The notes beneath the pieces were generated by a model that worked only from the letters and a program-made list of their open reading frames with translations, ran no database searches and was not told where the DNA came from. 64,000 bases of DNA. It comes from Strigamia acuminata (taxonomy: Eukaryota; Arthropoda; Chilopoda; Geophilomorpha; Linotaeniidae). Position 1 is the first letter of the stretch. The number at the start of each line of letters is the position of its first letter. Positions 21,546-34,100 of this stretch are shown here, piece by piece. The stretch lies in contig OX442318.1 in NCBI GenBank assembly GCA_949358305.1, positions 4,512,501 through 4,576,500 of the forward strand, read 5' to 3'. The translations under genes and the position numbers were made by a program.

Positions 21546-21860
21546 ATGTTTAAGTGTCCGCCGCTCGAAAACTAAGAAAGGTAGAGTCTTGTGCCTTTCA
21601 GGGTTTGTAAAGAAGGTCCTCTACATCGTTTGGTTTTTTAAATAAAAAAATCCGTGGTTAGGTTGTTGAGATATTGGGGTTTGAAGTTGTGGCACCAGAT
21701 TTGGAAATTTAGTACAAGTCTTTTTTGTGCCATATTCAAATGCTTGCTGCTCAAAAACTAAGAGGAGTAGAGACTTGTGCTGTTCACGGTTTGTTTAGGA
21801 GAAAGTCCTCTATCTTTTCGTGTAAAAACCATTGAAATCCGTGGTAAAAAAAAATTGGGA
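21546..21860. repeat. two diverged copies of a ~190-bp repeat
   Basis: The words CGAAAACTAAGA, GTAGAGTCTTGTG, AGGGTTTGT and GTCCTCTA at about 21560-21625 recur in altered form at about 21750-21820. The type is unknown and there is no coding sign. It lies between the satellite and the promoter of TLCD C. Confidence 0.5.
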
Positions 21861-21949
21861 TTTGTTCTATCTGTAGCTTGTGCGAATGTGAATGTGATGC
21901 CAACTTCACAACACAAAACTTTACAACACTTTGTCTTAACGAGAATTTA

Positions 21950-22019
21950 TTATTTTCATTGACGTTATTTCAAATGTGTGGCAGCCGTGAAAAAAAGACT
22001 ACAAATCGTACCGTTCAAG
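21950..22019 (+). promoter_or_regulatory. TLCD C promoter remnant, separated from its gene
   Basis: This is homologous to the A and B promoters, but the CRE reads TGACGTTA (21960-21967) and the TATA box reads TACAAA (about 22000). A 3.1-kb transposon follows immediately, putting the ATG 3.1 kb away. Confidence 0.6.
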
Positions 22020-22976
22020 CATAGATATAGATTACTCACTGGATAGCTGAGTCTATTGTCTCAGCGATCCTATGTTGGGTTGGCAGGAAGTGACGTCACA
22101 CCCAGTATTGTTTACTTCCTGTTTATGGTTTCCACACGGTAACCACACGGTAAACACAGAATCGAAGCATTTTGGAAGCATTTTGGAAGCATTTTGTAAT
22201 CTAAACTGTAATCTAAAGGTATTTAATAGTTACAAAGACTGAATAAAAGTGAATTTATATTGTATTTGAATAAAATCAGGTGGTTCTGTGTATTTATTTG
22301 CCAGCAACCTTGCCAGCAACTGATTTAAATTCCATCCGTCAATGCTAAATAAATAAATACATAAATAAATAAATAAATATTTAAACCTAATCTGTTTTCT
22401 AAATTTAAAATTTAGTTAGGCACACAGGCGCACGCATACCGTACACGGCCACGCGCGCACAGACAGGCACGAACTTACACAGGCACAAAACTCATTCATC
22501 TACGGTATTTCTGGTAATAATAATAATAAAAATATATTTTTTTCATGTTGGAAAAAGCATTTTCCACACAATAAAAAGCAACTTTCACATCGAAAAAAAG
22601 TTTCTAAGTCAAAAATAGCAGTTTCCATGCTGCATACGCTGAAAAAACTAAAAACCTTTGCAATTTTTTTGTCTAAAATGCAGACACGACCCGCGCGCAT
22701 AAACACGAACCTCGCACACAGACAGGACAGGCTTGAACATATACAGGCACAACACATTTCTGGTAATAATAATAAGAATAAAAAGATATATTGTGCATGT
22801 TGGAAAAAGCAACTATTTCACATTGAAAATAAGTTTCTGTGTCAAAAACAGCAGTTTCCATGTTGAGAAAAGCAAATTTCATGCTGAAAAAAACTATAAA
22901 AATCCATGCAATTTCTTTATCAAAAATGCAATTTACACATCAAATTTAATTTAATTTCTACGATAATTTTCAATAG

Positions 22977-23390
22977 ATGGCTAATTGTTGTATTGTTGAT
23001 TGCAAAGCAACCAAGCGAATAAACAAGGGTTTGATATTTGAGAGTACAAAATATTTGCTGAATAACGGTGTGGAGTACGTACTCAGCCAAATTTTTAATC
23101 AAGACCCCTTAGAAGAGCATTTTGGTCGTCACAGATGTATGAACAGACGATCAAATAATCCCAGTTTGTATACTTTTGGGTAATTATAAATAATCACTAA
23201 TAATGTTTAAAATGTTTGATGATATATATTTATTTTTTTTAGATTTCAAGAAAACAAATTACATGCACAACGCGAACTTTCATTGGCATTAAGACCAAAG
23301 GGCAATACTAGTCTGAAGCGAAAACAACAAATAAAAATTGATAACACAGCATTTAAGAAAAAAAAATCTACCAAGCAAGAACAACTTTAA
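22977..23390 (+). CDS. THAP-start / P-transposase C-terminal remnant, 2 exons, 116 aa
   Basis: Exons are 22977-23179 and 23243-23390, with a 63-bp GT-AG intron. The N-terminus (MANCCIVDCK) looks like the first zinc ligands of a THAP finger. The next residues already match the C-terminal P-element/THAP9 signature (FNQDPLEEHFGRHR, then an N-rich turn and YTFGFQE), so most of a transposase (about 700 aa) is missing between them. The tail is Lys-rich and may be a nuclear signal. It is probably a deletion derivative that cannot catalyse transposition, though it might still bind DNA. It converges on the minus-strand ORF, with 15 bp between the stops. Confidence 0.6.
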
Positions 23391-23405
23391 ATGAAAATAA
23401 AATTT

Positions 23406-24314
23406 TTAGTTAGGCATGTTTTCTAAGTTATTTTTTAGTTTTTTACGCAAAGATTTTTGGTTTTTGTCCAATTGTGCCTTCCATCTAATTTTTTCTATTT
23501 CTAATTTACACTTGCGATAAGATCGGATTTTAAAATATAATTTTACAATGGTTTTGAATAAAGCTTCTTTTAGCTGCTTACAATTTGTACTGGTAATTGA
23601 CTGTTCATAAATTAAATATAAATTGTTATCACAGAGACAAACTTTAGAAAAGGCATCATAAGATAGTGTTTTAATATGTTCATCTTTAAACAAATCTCTG
23701 AACTTTTTTTCCAAATCCAAAAAGATTCCTCCAAAAACAGCAGTTGGCTTAAGTAAACCGCCTCTTGTTCTGGAATCAATTAAACTTAACGAATTCACTT
23801 TTCCCCCTACTTTTGGAATAGTAAACATGTTATCAAGACACTTTAATTTTTCTGCTTTTTTGTTTGAATTTCCTAATCGAAATGTCTTCTTTCTTAATTT
23901 TTGAATTATGCAGCCCCCAACATAATAAACAATCGCCGTTTGGTGCTCTGAAATGTCATCAGGAGTACATGTGGAATTTTCTTCAGGGATTAGTTTTTCA
24001 TGATGCCTTTTTAAAATCTGAGAAAACAGTTCAAGAGCTAGCCACGAACTGAGAGAATGATCACCAGTCTCTTCAGTTATAGAAAGCAATTTAACTGTTA
24101 ATGCACCATGAAAAGCTGCCCAAGATTTCTCTCGAGCACTACTTTCCAATTTAGAGTTTACAACACATTTAGGCAAAAACTCAAGTTTTTGAAACAAATT
24201 ATCGTAATTTGGACCACGGTCTAACCACGTTATCGCAGCACTGCGAATTAAATGTGGCACTGACAACTCATTGCCTATAATTTTAACTGTGTCGATTAAG
24301 ATGTCCATTTGCAT
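23406..24314 (-). CDS. second transposon ORF, 302 aa
   Basis: An uninterrupted minus-strand frame starting with ATG at 24314. The middle has IVYYVGGCIIQKLRKKTF, then SRTRGGLLKPTAVFGGI; the YVxGxxxxKLR...RGGL order is one I associate with the helical region of THAP9/P-like and related transposon proteins. The C-terminal 80 residues are Lys-rich and predicted helical. A full-length protein would start further upstream, but the TIR begins there, so this may be a truncated transposase half or an accessory protein. No DDE triad could be assigned. Confidence 0.55.
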   Translation of the reverse strand: MQMDILIDTVKIIGNELSVPHLIRSAAITWLDRGPNYDNLFQKLEFLPKCVVNSKLESSAREKSWAAFHGALTVKLLSITEETGDHSLSSWLALELFSQILKRHHEKLIPEENSTCTPDDISEHQTAIVYYVGGCIIQKLRKKTFRLGNSNKKAEKLKCLDNMFTIPKVGGKVNSLSLIDSRTRGGLLKPTAVFGGIFLDLEKKFRDLFKDEHIKTLSYDAFSKVCLCDNNLYLIYEQSITSTNCKQLKEALFKTIVKLYFKIRSYRKCKLEIEKIRWKAQLDKNQKSLRKKLKNNLENMPN

Positions 24315-25154
24315 TTTTAAAATGTGTGGTTGTTCGTAGTTTGTGCCTGTCTGTGCGCGCGGGTCGTGATTGTGCGCGCGGGTCCTGTCTGTGCGCGCGG
24401 GTCGTGATTGTGCGCGCGGGTCCTGTCTGTGCGCACGGTTCGTGTCTGCATTTTTGACAAGGAAATTGCATGGTTTTTTAGTTTTTTCGATGTAAAAGTT
24501 GCTTTTTATTGTGTGGAAAATGCTTTTTCCAACATGAAAAATATATATTTTTATTATTATTATTACCAGAAATAGATGAATGAGTTTTGTGCCTGTGTAA
24601 GTTTTGTGCCTGTCTGTGCGCGCCTGTCTGTGCGCGCGTGGCCGTGTACGGTATGCGTGCGCCTGTGTGTGCCTAACTAAATTTAAAATTAAGAAAACAG
24701 ATTAGGTTTAAATATTTATTTATTTATTTAGCATTGACTGATGGAATTTAAATCAATTGTTGCTCAGTTGTTGCTCAGTTGCTGGCAAGGTTGCTGGCAA
24801 GGTTGCTGGCAAGGTTGCTGGCAAATAAATACACAGAACCACCTGATTTTATTCAAATACAATATAAATTAACTTTTATTCAGTCTTTGTAACTATTAAA
24901 TACCTTTAGACTACAAAATGCTTCCAAAATGCTTCCAAAATGCTTCCAAAATGCTTCCAAAATGCTTCCAAAATGCTTCCAAAATGCTTCGATTCTGTGT
25001 TTACCGTGTGGTTACCGTGTGGAAACCATAAACAGGAAGTAAACAATACTGGGTGTGACGTCACTTCCTGCCAACCCAACATAGGATCGCTGACTCAGCT
25101 ATCCAGTGAGTAATCTATATCTATGGTTCAAGATTGCATAGAAATTGCTCACTA

Positions 25155-28100
25155 ATGGACCGAACAGTTGCATTTCTCGGCTCAACTTATGGACCAATGT
25201 CCACTGTCTGCGCATTGTTTTTCTTTGGAGTAACATTCAAGATTTTTGAAAAGACAGCTCCTGCAATATGCAGGGAAAATGAGTTGTCAATATGGAGATG
25301 GCAAAACAGGAGCAATTCATGCCTCCATGCGATTGTGTCCGGCTTCGGTGCCTTAATTTGGTAATTTACTAACTAGGTTGTCATAAAATCACATAATTGT
25401 AATATTATTTTCTTGTTTAGTCTTTACACTGATCCTGCATTATTGGATGATATGTTGGATCATTTTTCCCAGTCCGGTTATGGATTGATTCATTTTTCAA
25501 TGGGTAAGCGACTGCTCTCTATACTGTGGTTGCTACTATGACGGTTTACAATGGCTATAAATGCCTATTTTCTTAGAAAGAAGCGCTGTTGCGCCATTAT
25601 CATGATATCTCGAAGATATTCTGTGTAAAACTGATAAATGTCTGGAATAAAGTTATTTATGATGTTTCAAATACAAAGATGTTCGTTTATTAAGAATAAA
25701 CACTCATTCCTACTTGATATCAAAGGATTCCGGCCGAATCACGAAGAGTCGTCTGCTAAAACCGCATTTGTCAATGCGCAATGTTGCCACAAGATGGCGC
25801 GATTACGATTTAGCGGCAAATTCAAGATATGAATATAAAACATGTAAATAAATATAAAACTATATTTACTAGAATGAAACGAAGCTTTGTGAACATTAAT
25901 ATAAAGATATATTAATGTCTTGTGATGTTAAATACAATGTAACTTCCATTTTCTGCGGGACAGGACATTTGGTGATCAATCGATCAACCAATAGATCTGA
26001 TTGGTGGATCCATTTCCGGTCCTGGGTATCCAGTTCCGGTTGTGGTGAGAATTAGCACATTGTTCCTCCGTATCCACTTCCGGTGATACGGGATTGGAGG
26101 GATTCGTGGAACCCATGTTCCAATTGGATAACTGGATTAATCCTTAATCCAGTCAGGTTATATAAACCCAAACAACCGGCCATTCTGCAGCTCTGTTTGA
26201 TTATTTTCTGTTTGGTATTGTTACTTAAGAAATATGATTCGTTGTTCACGTAAAAAAACCTTTTGGTTCTTTGTTGATTTATTCGCAAAGAACCGTTGCA
26301 TGATTCTACAGAATCATGCCACCGCCGGCAATTGAAGTCGAAGTGCTGGGATTATTATGTTGCATAAATGTTACAGTCTACGGTTGCGACGCCGAAGGAG
26401 AACCCGCCGTTGTGCAATTCAGTATCCTCCGGACAGGACCAAGTTGTCTTTTTCGGTATGAACGTATTCCGTTACCACGAGTAGCATCGGTATTGTTGAG
26501 AATCGGTTCCTTCACCTGATGGTGCCAAAGCAGTCTGTTTTACAGTAACCACGAGTAGCACCAAGTGTTTGGCAAGCTGATTCTCATGGTATTCGATGCC
26601 AAAGCAGTCGGTCTATTATTAGTACCGCGAGAGATAAAACTGCTGTGCGGAGCCGCGAGCTATCGACCCCTGTGTACGTGGTACCGTCAACCACTCGATG
26701 GACGACCGTGCTGCGACGCCGGGGACGCTTGATACCGTTCTGCATGGCAAGGCGTATATTCTAATCGATGGCAATTGTGTGTTGCGACGGGAAGCTTAAT
26801 CTTCATTTTATTTATAACAGCAAAACTTAAACTCGACAACCAGTTGGACCAAAATCAAGTCAGAAGACTTAATCTCATATTGAACTCAATATAACCGATA
26901 AGTTGACGACAACTTATTCCCGAAATATCTAAATAAGAATTCACAACGATATGAATTAAATATAATTCATAAGTGGAATATTGATAAGTAAATGAATACA
27001 TTTACTTACACCAATATCCTCCCAAAGTTGTGGCGGTGCAGACAAAGTCAACCGCAATGCTCAGATCATTCGATTTATCGACGTGCGATAGTTTACACAG
27101 CGAACCAAGGAAACCAGCGAAGCCGTATCGGACTCCAGGACACAGCCATCCGGCTTAAGATGACATCTATAATCAGGTCGAGCGATGGGGAAACCGCTCC
27201 CATATTCCAGACCCGTAGTGATATTATTCTAGGGCCAGTTGGCCAATTCTTTGTATAGTTTAATAGCTGATTTAACTTGCCAAATGTCGGCATTAGTCCT
27301 ATGTATAATTTAGCTCATCCATATTGTTTGCCAACAATAAACTGTCTTGTATTTATCTCGTATTGTATTCACTGTTTATTTATTGCGATCTCTTCCCGGT
27401 ACCATTGTTAAATGGGAGTTGTGGTCGTCACCGTCACACGTGGAGGTCCCACCGAGATTAGGTTGCAATTAAATTCGATTGAATTGCAACAGTGAATATT
27501 GGAGATAAATATTTAACTAAAAGATTTAAGTTAAAAATAGACAGATTAAATTTTCAGTTTATATTTCCATGTGAAGAAGTTAAACTGATGAAATAGAAAT
27601 ACGTAGTAGATTTTCCTTCATTATTTTCGTTTGAAGATTTTAGGGATTTCAAAGACTACCACCTAATCTCACACGTGGAGGTCCCACCGAGATTAGGTTG
27701 CAATTAAATTCGATAGAATTGTAAAAGTGAATTTTGAGATAAATATTTAACTAAAAGATTTAGTTAAAAAACAGACAAGTTTCAAACCATGTTTATTTTC
27801 TTGAGAAACACCAAAACAGTCCTTTAACTAGGAATTTCGGAAGTTATAGACCTATCACACGATCACTGAAATAGGTTGCAAATTAATTCGATCGAATTGC
27901 AAAAGCGAATCTTGAATCCGATATTAACTAAAAAATTTTAGTTAAAACAGACAAATAGATTTTCAGTTTATATTTTCATGTGAAAAGTTAAACTGACGAA
28001 ATGGAAACGTTTAGTGAACTCTCTTTACTATTTTCGTTCGACAATTTAAGGAATACGAAGTATTTTAAATAAGAAATCAAAAAAAAGTTTCGAGTGAAAT

Positions 28101-31100
28101 AAGAATACAGATATTTTTTTCGAAGTTTGTTTTATTTCGAAAAGCTAAAAACATACAAGTTTAGAAGGCGGACTTCTTACGAATTTATCTTTCCACCTGA
28201 AAAGTTAAAACGAAGAAAACACCGCAACTATTTGGAAATATTTACAAGAAATTAAGTTTCTTGTAACTGTACGTCGACACCGATAGCCAGCGACCACGCG
28301 CCATAGCAATACGCGTCGATCTCCGTATCAAACGCAGCAGGGAAGCTACTCAAACCTTCAACGCAAGGTGCGAACGAATGCTTGGAAATTATGGCGGACA
28401 ACAGATAAAAGACAGCGGAGAAATGTTACAGAAGGTTCGTAGAGATTTATTTAAGTGTCGCGAACTAATTTTTCCACTGCCATCGGTACCAAAGATAATT
28501 TAGTTGTTGGAGAAAAACAACACACTCCATTTCGCAGAAAAGATTTGCAAATCGAAATGAATATTACCTTTATTTGAAGGAATTAACTATTTTCACAAAA
28601 AGTACATTTTTTCCTTCGGGACAATGGAAATTAAGAAAATATAAAATGGCGGCGAATGAAGTTGCCGACCACGTAGAATAGTATTTTTTACATTGAAAGT
28701 TACGAATCACGATAAACGCTTTCCCTCGGAAAAGTAAAAGGATTTCATTCAATCTTTCCTTTCGGAAATTTAACAGTGTTTTAAGTTTCCAACGATATTT
28801 GGGTCTCCCAAATTTTGAGAATTTCTAAATGAAATTTAGCTGTTTGAAAAACAACGAATATTTTTAGTAATCTAATCGGACATTTTCCCACATGATTTCT
28901 TAAAACCGGAATAACAAATCCATTTGTGGCTATGAACTTTGCCACATGAAATATTTACGGAGCGAATATTTTTTAATTGGATTGAAGCTTTAAAATCAGA
29001 TAGCTGATTTAAACGAAGAAAATAAGTTTCAAAGTAATTATTTTTCTTTCGGAAAAATCAAATAAATCACCGCTGATGAAAAGTTGTATTTTTCCATTCG
29101 AAAAAACTAAGAATTGCACAAGATTTATCTTCTATTTTGAACATAGATTTTATTCGGAAAAGGAAAGATTCTAGATACATTATTTTTCTCTAAAAATTAA
29201 GAATTTAGTCAATTTTCCTAAAGGTTAATGGAATGTCATCATATATTTCGTTCGTAATTTACGTGTTAAAGTTTAATCAGAAAAACGATTGAATATGTTT
29301 TATTTGCGATAAGTAAAAGAAAGGTTCTTTAAAAATGGAATTTCGATGCAAATCCCACAGTAAAGGGAATGTTATGTGTGAGCAATTAACGAAAAGTTGG
29401 AATAACTTCATTTTATTTCATTCAAAAGTAGTTGTGAAAAATCAATTTCAAATATTTTTCAAAGAAAAATTATTTTTATCGGAAAAAAGTAATTTACATG
29501 TCCTCGCGCGGACCGAGTAGTAAACTGCTTAATTGTGACATCGATACTGTTATTGTGTCACGTGTTATACGGAATTCCAAACCAGTGAATTACGAATTTT
29601 GGCGCGATAGGAATAGAAGTTTGACAGTGAAAGTTCTCCAGATTTGTCTTTTCATTTGAAAAGTTCAAATTGAGGAAATGCTGCAGCAGATGAAGGTATT
29701 TACGACAATTGAGATTTAAATATTCTTTCATTCAAAAGATAAAAGATCTCTGCAAAAACATCTCGTTATTAGAGATAAGGGGGACGAAAATTATTAAAAC
29801 GAATAATCAAAGACACGTCCTTCGTAAATATCGCAAAGGAATAACTAATTGTGAAAACAATTGTCCGCTCAGAAAAAGTGGAATTTAGCTAGATATTTTC
29901 TTTCGAAAAATCAAAGCAATTGTCATCAAAAAAGAAAGATTTGATGAATAATTTTTACCCAAAAGTCTAAAGGATTGTCGAATAGTTTTCTCCCGAAAAA
30001 CAAGTACACATTTGTACCAATAACTTTATCGTTTAAAGTAAAATTTCGAATATTTTCTTTTGGAAGATTAGAGAATTAGATAATTTTTCTCGCAAAACAA
30101 ATTTAAAGAATTTTAACGAATTTTTATTTGTTAAAAAAAATTTGTTAAAAAAGGGGGAGATGGATGGTGAAAATTTATTTTTTCACACTCGAAAAATGGA
30201 ATTTAAACCCGAAAAAGTAAAGACTTGGTCAAATTATTCTTCCTATTGGAAATGAATACACAATGTTGGGAATCGAAAATAGATTTCAATTACAAAGGAA
30301 TGATTATTTGAACGATAATTGAATAAGAATAAGAAAAATTGAGAGTTTGAGAAAACTTTATTAAAACTGTGGTTGTAATGATATTACACACTAAACGGAA
30401 TAATCAAAGAAAAATATTTTTTGAAGAAAAGTTATTTAATTATTTGGATTGGTAAAAATCCCAAAGTTCAAGAAGATTGAAGTAAGTTTATTTTATTTTC
30501 ATTTGAAAAATACAATATTTTACGAATGTCTTCCCGAAGGAATTTTATTTTATCGGTAAAATTGAATCTCGAAGGGAACGGACTTAGTAGAGAACTACTA
30601 AATAGATGTAACGTCCTTTATACCATTGGCCGACACTAACATCCGCCAATCAGAAGTTGGGAGATCTAGGGATCCCCAGCCCCCTGCTATTAAAGGAGGA
30701 CCAGATCAGATACTGATCATTCGCATCCAGACCAGACCAGAAGACGTGTTCCAGAGTCATCTTGACCACGCCGTCCCGATTTCAGTCACGATTCGAATTT
30801 TGTGTGCCGTGTAACCTGCAAAAGCTAACACGTGTCAAACAAACGCGAAGTTTAATTTTATTTTGTCAAAAGTAAAGTTTAGAAGTGTTTCTTGTTGAAA
30901 AGTGTATTATATTCGTCTTCTTTATAAATTAAAGAATTAAAATCGTCAGATTTTGAATTTTTTTATGGCTCAAAAACCATTGAATATGATCGATCCAAAA
31001 GGAAATAATAAGCAGACAAACTTAAATTTAAGTTCTGTACCACTTGGCGATCAAACAGAAAAGATTCCCGATCATTTTACTCTGTATTGTAATCGTCATG

Positions 31101-34100
31101 GACTGGATAAAACCAAGTTTAAAAATATAATCGAAGCTTCAGACTATGTAAAAGCTAGGAACTGGCGAGATCGTACCCAATCTCAATCTTCACATCAAGA
31201 TCCAGTACGGAATCCACAAACATACAGCCGAAACTTAGTGAATCAAGATTCTCATACTATGTTTCAAACATCCAGTAGGGGATCTAAGTTAGAAAAGTTT
31301 AAACCACCTAATTCGGTAGATAAGGGGGAAGAGAATTATAAACCTAATAATTCTCGTCCAGAGAGTTCGTTAACTAACCAGTCGGTTGTTCAGAACAAAT
31401 TAAAACTCGTTTACAATCGAGATCAGCTAATTTCAGTTCGATATGCTAATCCAGCTGAAGCACAACGATATGTGGCTAGCCTTAATCTGTCGATTAACCT
31501 ACCGCTATCAAAAGAATTGGGAACCGTAAACAAAAGTTTTGGGCCACCAATATCAACGCAAAGGAAAGATATTCGGACTCCAAACAAACATTTGCAGTCA
31601 AATAACGTACAACAACGTGCCCGATCGCCGATCACAAACTCATGTTTGCGGACGTATGATTTGTCTACCAAGAAGAGTCCCCAGCCAAGACAATTCTACC
31701 TAACGCCCATTTCAAATCGAAAAAAGGTCAAGCAAACTTTTCCCTTGAAAAAGTATTACCAACACGATAATGAGAATGATTTTAAACCTAAAAAAGAAAG
31801 TTTTTTGACTAACCCACGGGAGATCCGGTATCAATTCGAACAGTATTGTAAACAATACCAGTTAAATTCAGCTGAATTTAAAAATATAAACGAAGCGCAA
31901 CAATTCGTATTTCGAAATCAATACCGTAACCAACGACTAAAACCCGTCCCAGTCGTCAATCTGACGGAGATACAACAATTTGCGTCTGGAAAGCAACCCT
32001 GCAATATCCAGAATAATTCATCTCAACGAGAGGAATTAAGAACTTCAAAAAAGCGTTTTCGGTCACCAAGTCCAGCTGGTGATGAAGAAACTTCAAGTAC
32101 AAACCAACATGTTCAAAAACTGACTGAAAACCCAGGTTTCCAATCATCAGTTCCACGACTTAGAGTCAAATATAGATCCCCTCGTTTGTTGCGGGATTTC
32201 ACAATTCCAAATATGGGTCCTTTCCACGTATGGTTTTCCAATGAGGGTCCCATTCATGTATGGTTTTCCAGAGATGACCTAAAACAAAAAGTTGGGTCGT
32301 CACGGTCATTTACACTGCCAAGTCAGTACACTGTATGTAACTGCCCAAAGGAAAAACGTCGAAAGAAATCAGTACAGCAGGCTGAGAGATCTCGGAAATT
32401 CGCAAATATGCGAGCTCAATATTTAGCAAAGAATCATGTTGATTAACATGATATGATACACAAAGATTCCCCGATTATAGTGTAAACAGAAAATCCTCTT
32501 CTAAAAATCATGACCTCTCTTCTAAAGAAAAGGGGGACAAAATATAAAGTTAAAATTAACAATTCTCGAAAAGTAATATTACAGTATTAAAAGACAACTA
32601 GTTTAAATTAAAATTAGTCAATTGTACAAAGAATACCAAGTGACTCCGGTCATGACAATTAAGGGGGACATTTTGATTCTTAAATTGTCAACTCTTATCA
32701 TCTAAAAGCTATTTATTGTATATTTATAGCGATACATCTGACTAGGCATATGAAATAAATATTTTGTGATAACACAAATGATGATTTTATGTATGACGAA
32801 AGTTTCTTCAAAAAGAAGACTTGGAAATAAATTCTGGACTTGAATTTAGGCTATTAGAAAAGATTATTTCGGCAGAAAATCAGAACTTAGATAATTCAAG
32901 TTAGTTTATGTAAACTCAAATTCGAAATTGGAAGTCACGGTATCTCCAAGATACATCAAGTCCGAAAATAGCATTTATGCTAATTAGGAGAATAACGAAA
33001 ACTCTATAAAATATTATATAGTTGTGTTATTAAGGGGGATGTATGACGGTTTACAATGGCTATAAATGCCTATTTTCTTAGAAAGAAGCGCTGTTGCGCC
33101 ATTATCATGATATCTCGAAGATATTCTGTGTAAAACTGATAAATGTCTGGAATAAAGTTATTTATGATGTTTCAAATACAAAGATGTTCGTTTATTAAGA
33201 ATAAACACTCATTCCTACTTGATATCAAAGGATTCCGGCCGAATCACGAAGAGTCGTCTGCTAAAACCGCATTTGTCAATGCGCAATGTTGCCACAAGAT
33301 GGCGCGATTACGATTTAGCGGCAAATTCAAGATATGAATATAAAACATGTAAATAAATATAAAACTATATTTACTAGAATGAAACGAAGCTTTGTGAACA
33401 TTAATATAAAGATATATTAATGTCTTGTGATGTTAAATACAATGTAACTTCCATTTTCTGCGGGACAGGACATTTGGTGATCAATCGATCAACCAATAGA
33501 TCTGATTGGTGGATCCATTTCCGGTCCTGGGTATCCAGTTCCGGTTGTGGTGAGAATTAGCACATTGTTCCTCCGTATCCACTTCCGGTGATACGGGATT
33601 GGAGGGATTCGTGGAACCCATGTTCCAATTGGATAACTGGATTAATCCTTAATCCAGTCAGGTTATATAAACCCAAACAACCGGCCATTCTGCAGCTCTG
33701 TTTGATTATTTTCTGTTTGGTATTGTTACTTAAGAAATATGATTCGTTGTTCACGTAAAAAAACCTTTTGGTTCTTTGTTGATTTATTCGCAAAGAACCG
33801 TTGCATGATTCTACAGAATCATGCCACCGCCGGCAATTGAAGTCGAAGTGCTGGGATTATTATGTTGCATAAATGTTACAGTCTACGGTTGCGACGCCGA
33901 AGGAGAACCCGCCGTTGTGCAATTCAGTATCCTCCGGACAGGACCAAGTTGTCTTTTTCGGTATGAACGTATTCCGTTACCACGAGTAGCATCGGTATTG
34001 TTGAGAATCGGTTCCTTCACCTGATGGTGCCAAAGCAGTCTGTTTTACAGTAACCACGAGTAGCACCAAGTGTTTGGCAAGCTGATTCTCATGGTATTCG

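Larger units (their letters stand above)
22020..25125. mobile_element. THAP/P-like DNA transposon, 3106 bp, long TIRs
   Basis: The terminal inverted repeats begin CATAGATATAGATTACTCAC, and the arms stay alignable for roughly 600-700 bp (to about 22700 and 24340). The arms contain subterminal tandem copies of AAGCATTTTGG (3 left, 6 right) and GC-rich CGCGCACAGACAGG blocks. The 7-bp target duplication is GTTCAAG (22013-22019 and 25126-25132); TLCD B shows the uninterrupted site. It carries two convergent reading frames. P elements make 8-bp duplications, so the superfamily is tentative. Confidence 0.85.

Noticed and set aside
19966-21645. Very long repetitive ORFs (GSPL, APQR, GLPS, AGSP) on both strands
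   Set aside because: They exist only because the 12-bp satellite has no stop in any frame. There is no splice context or non-repeat domain; the ends are chance or GPN1 pseudogene sequence.
26052-27293. Small ORFs in the LTRs (also 33557-34798)
   Set aside because: Identical in both LTRs because the LTRs are identical; they lack coding composition and cross U3, R and U5.
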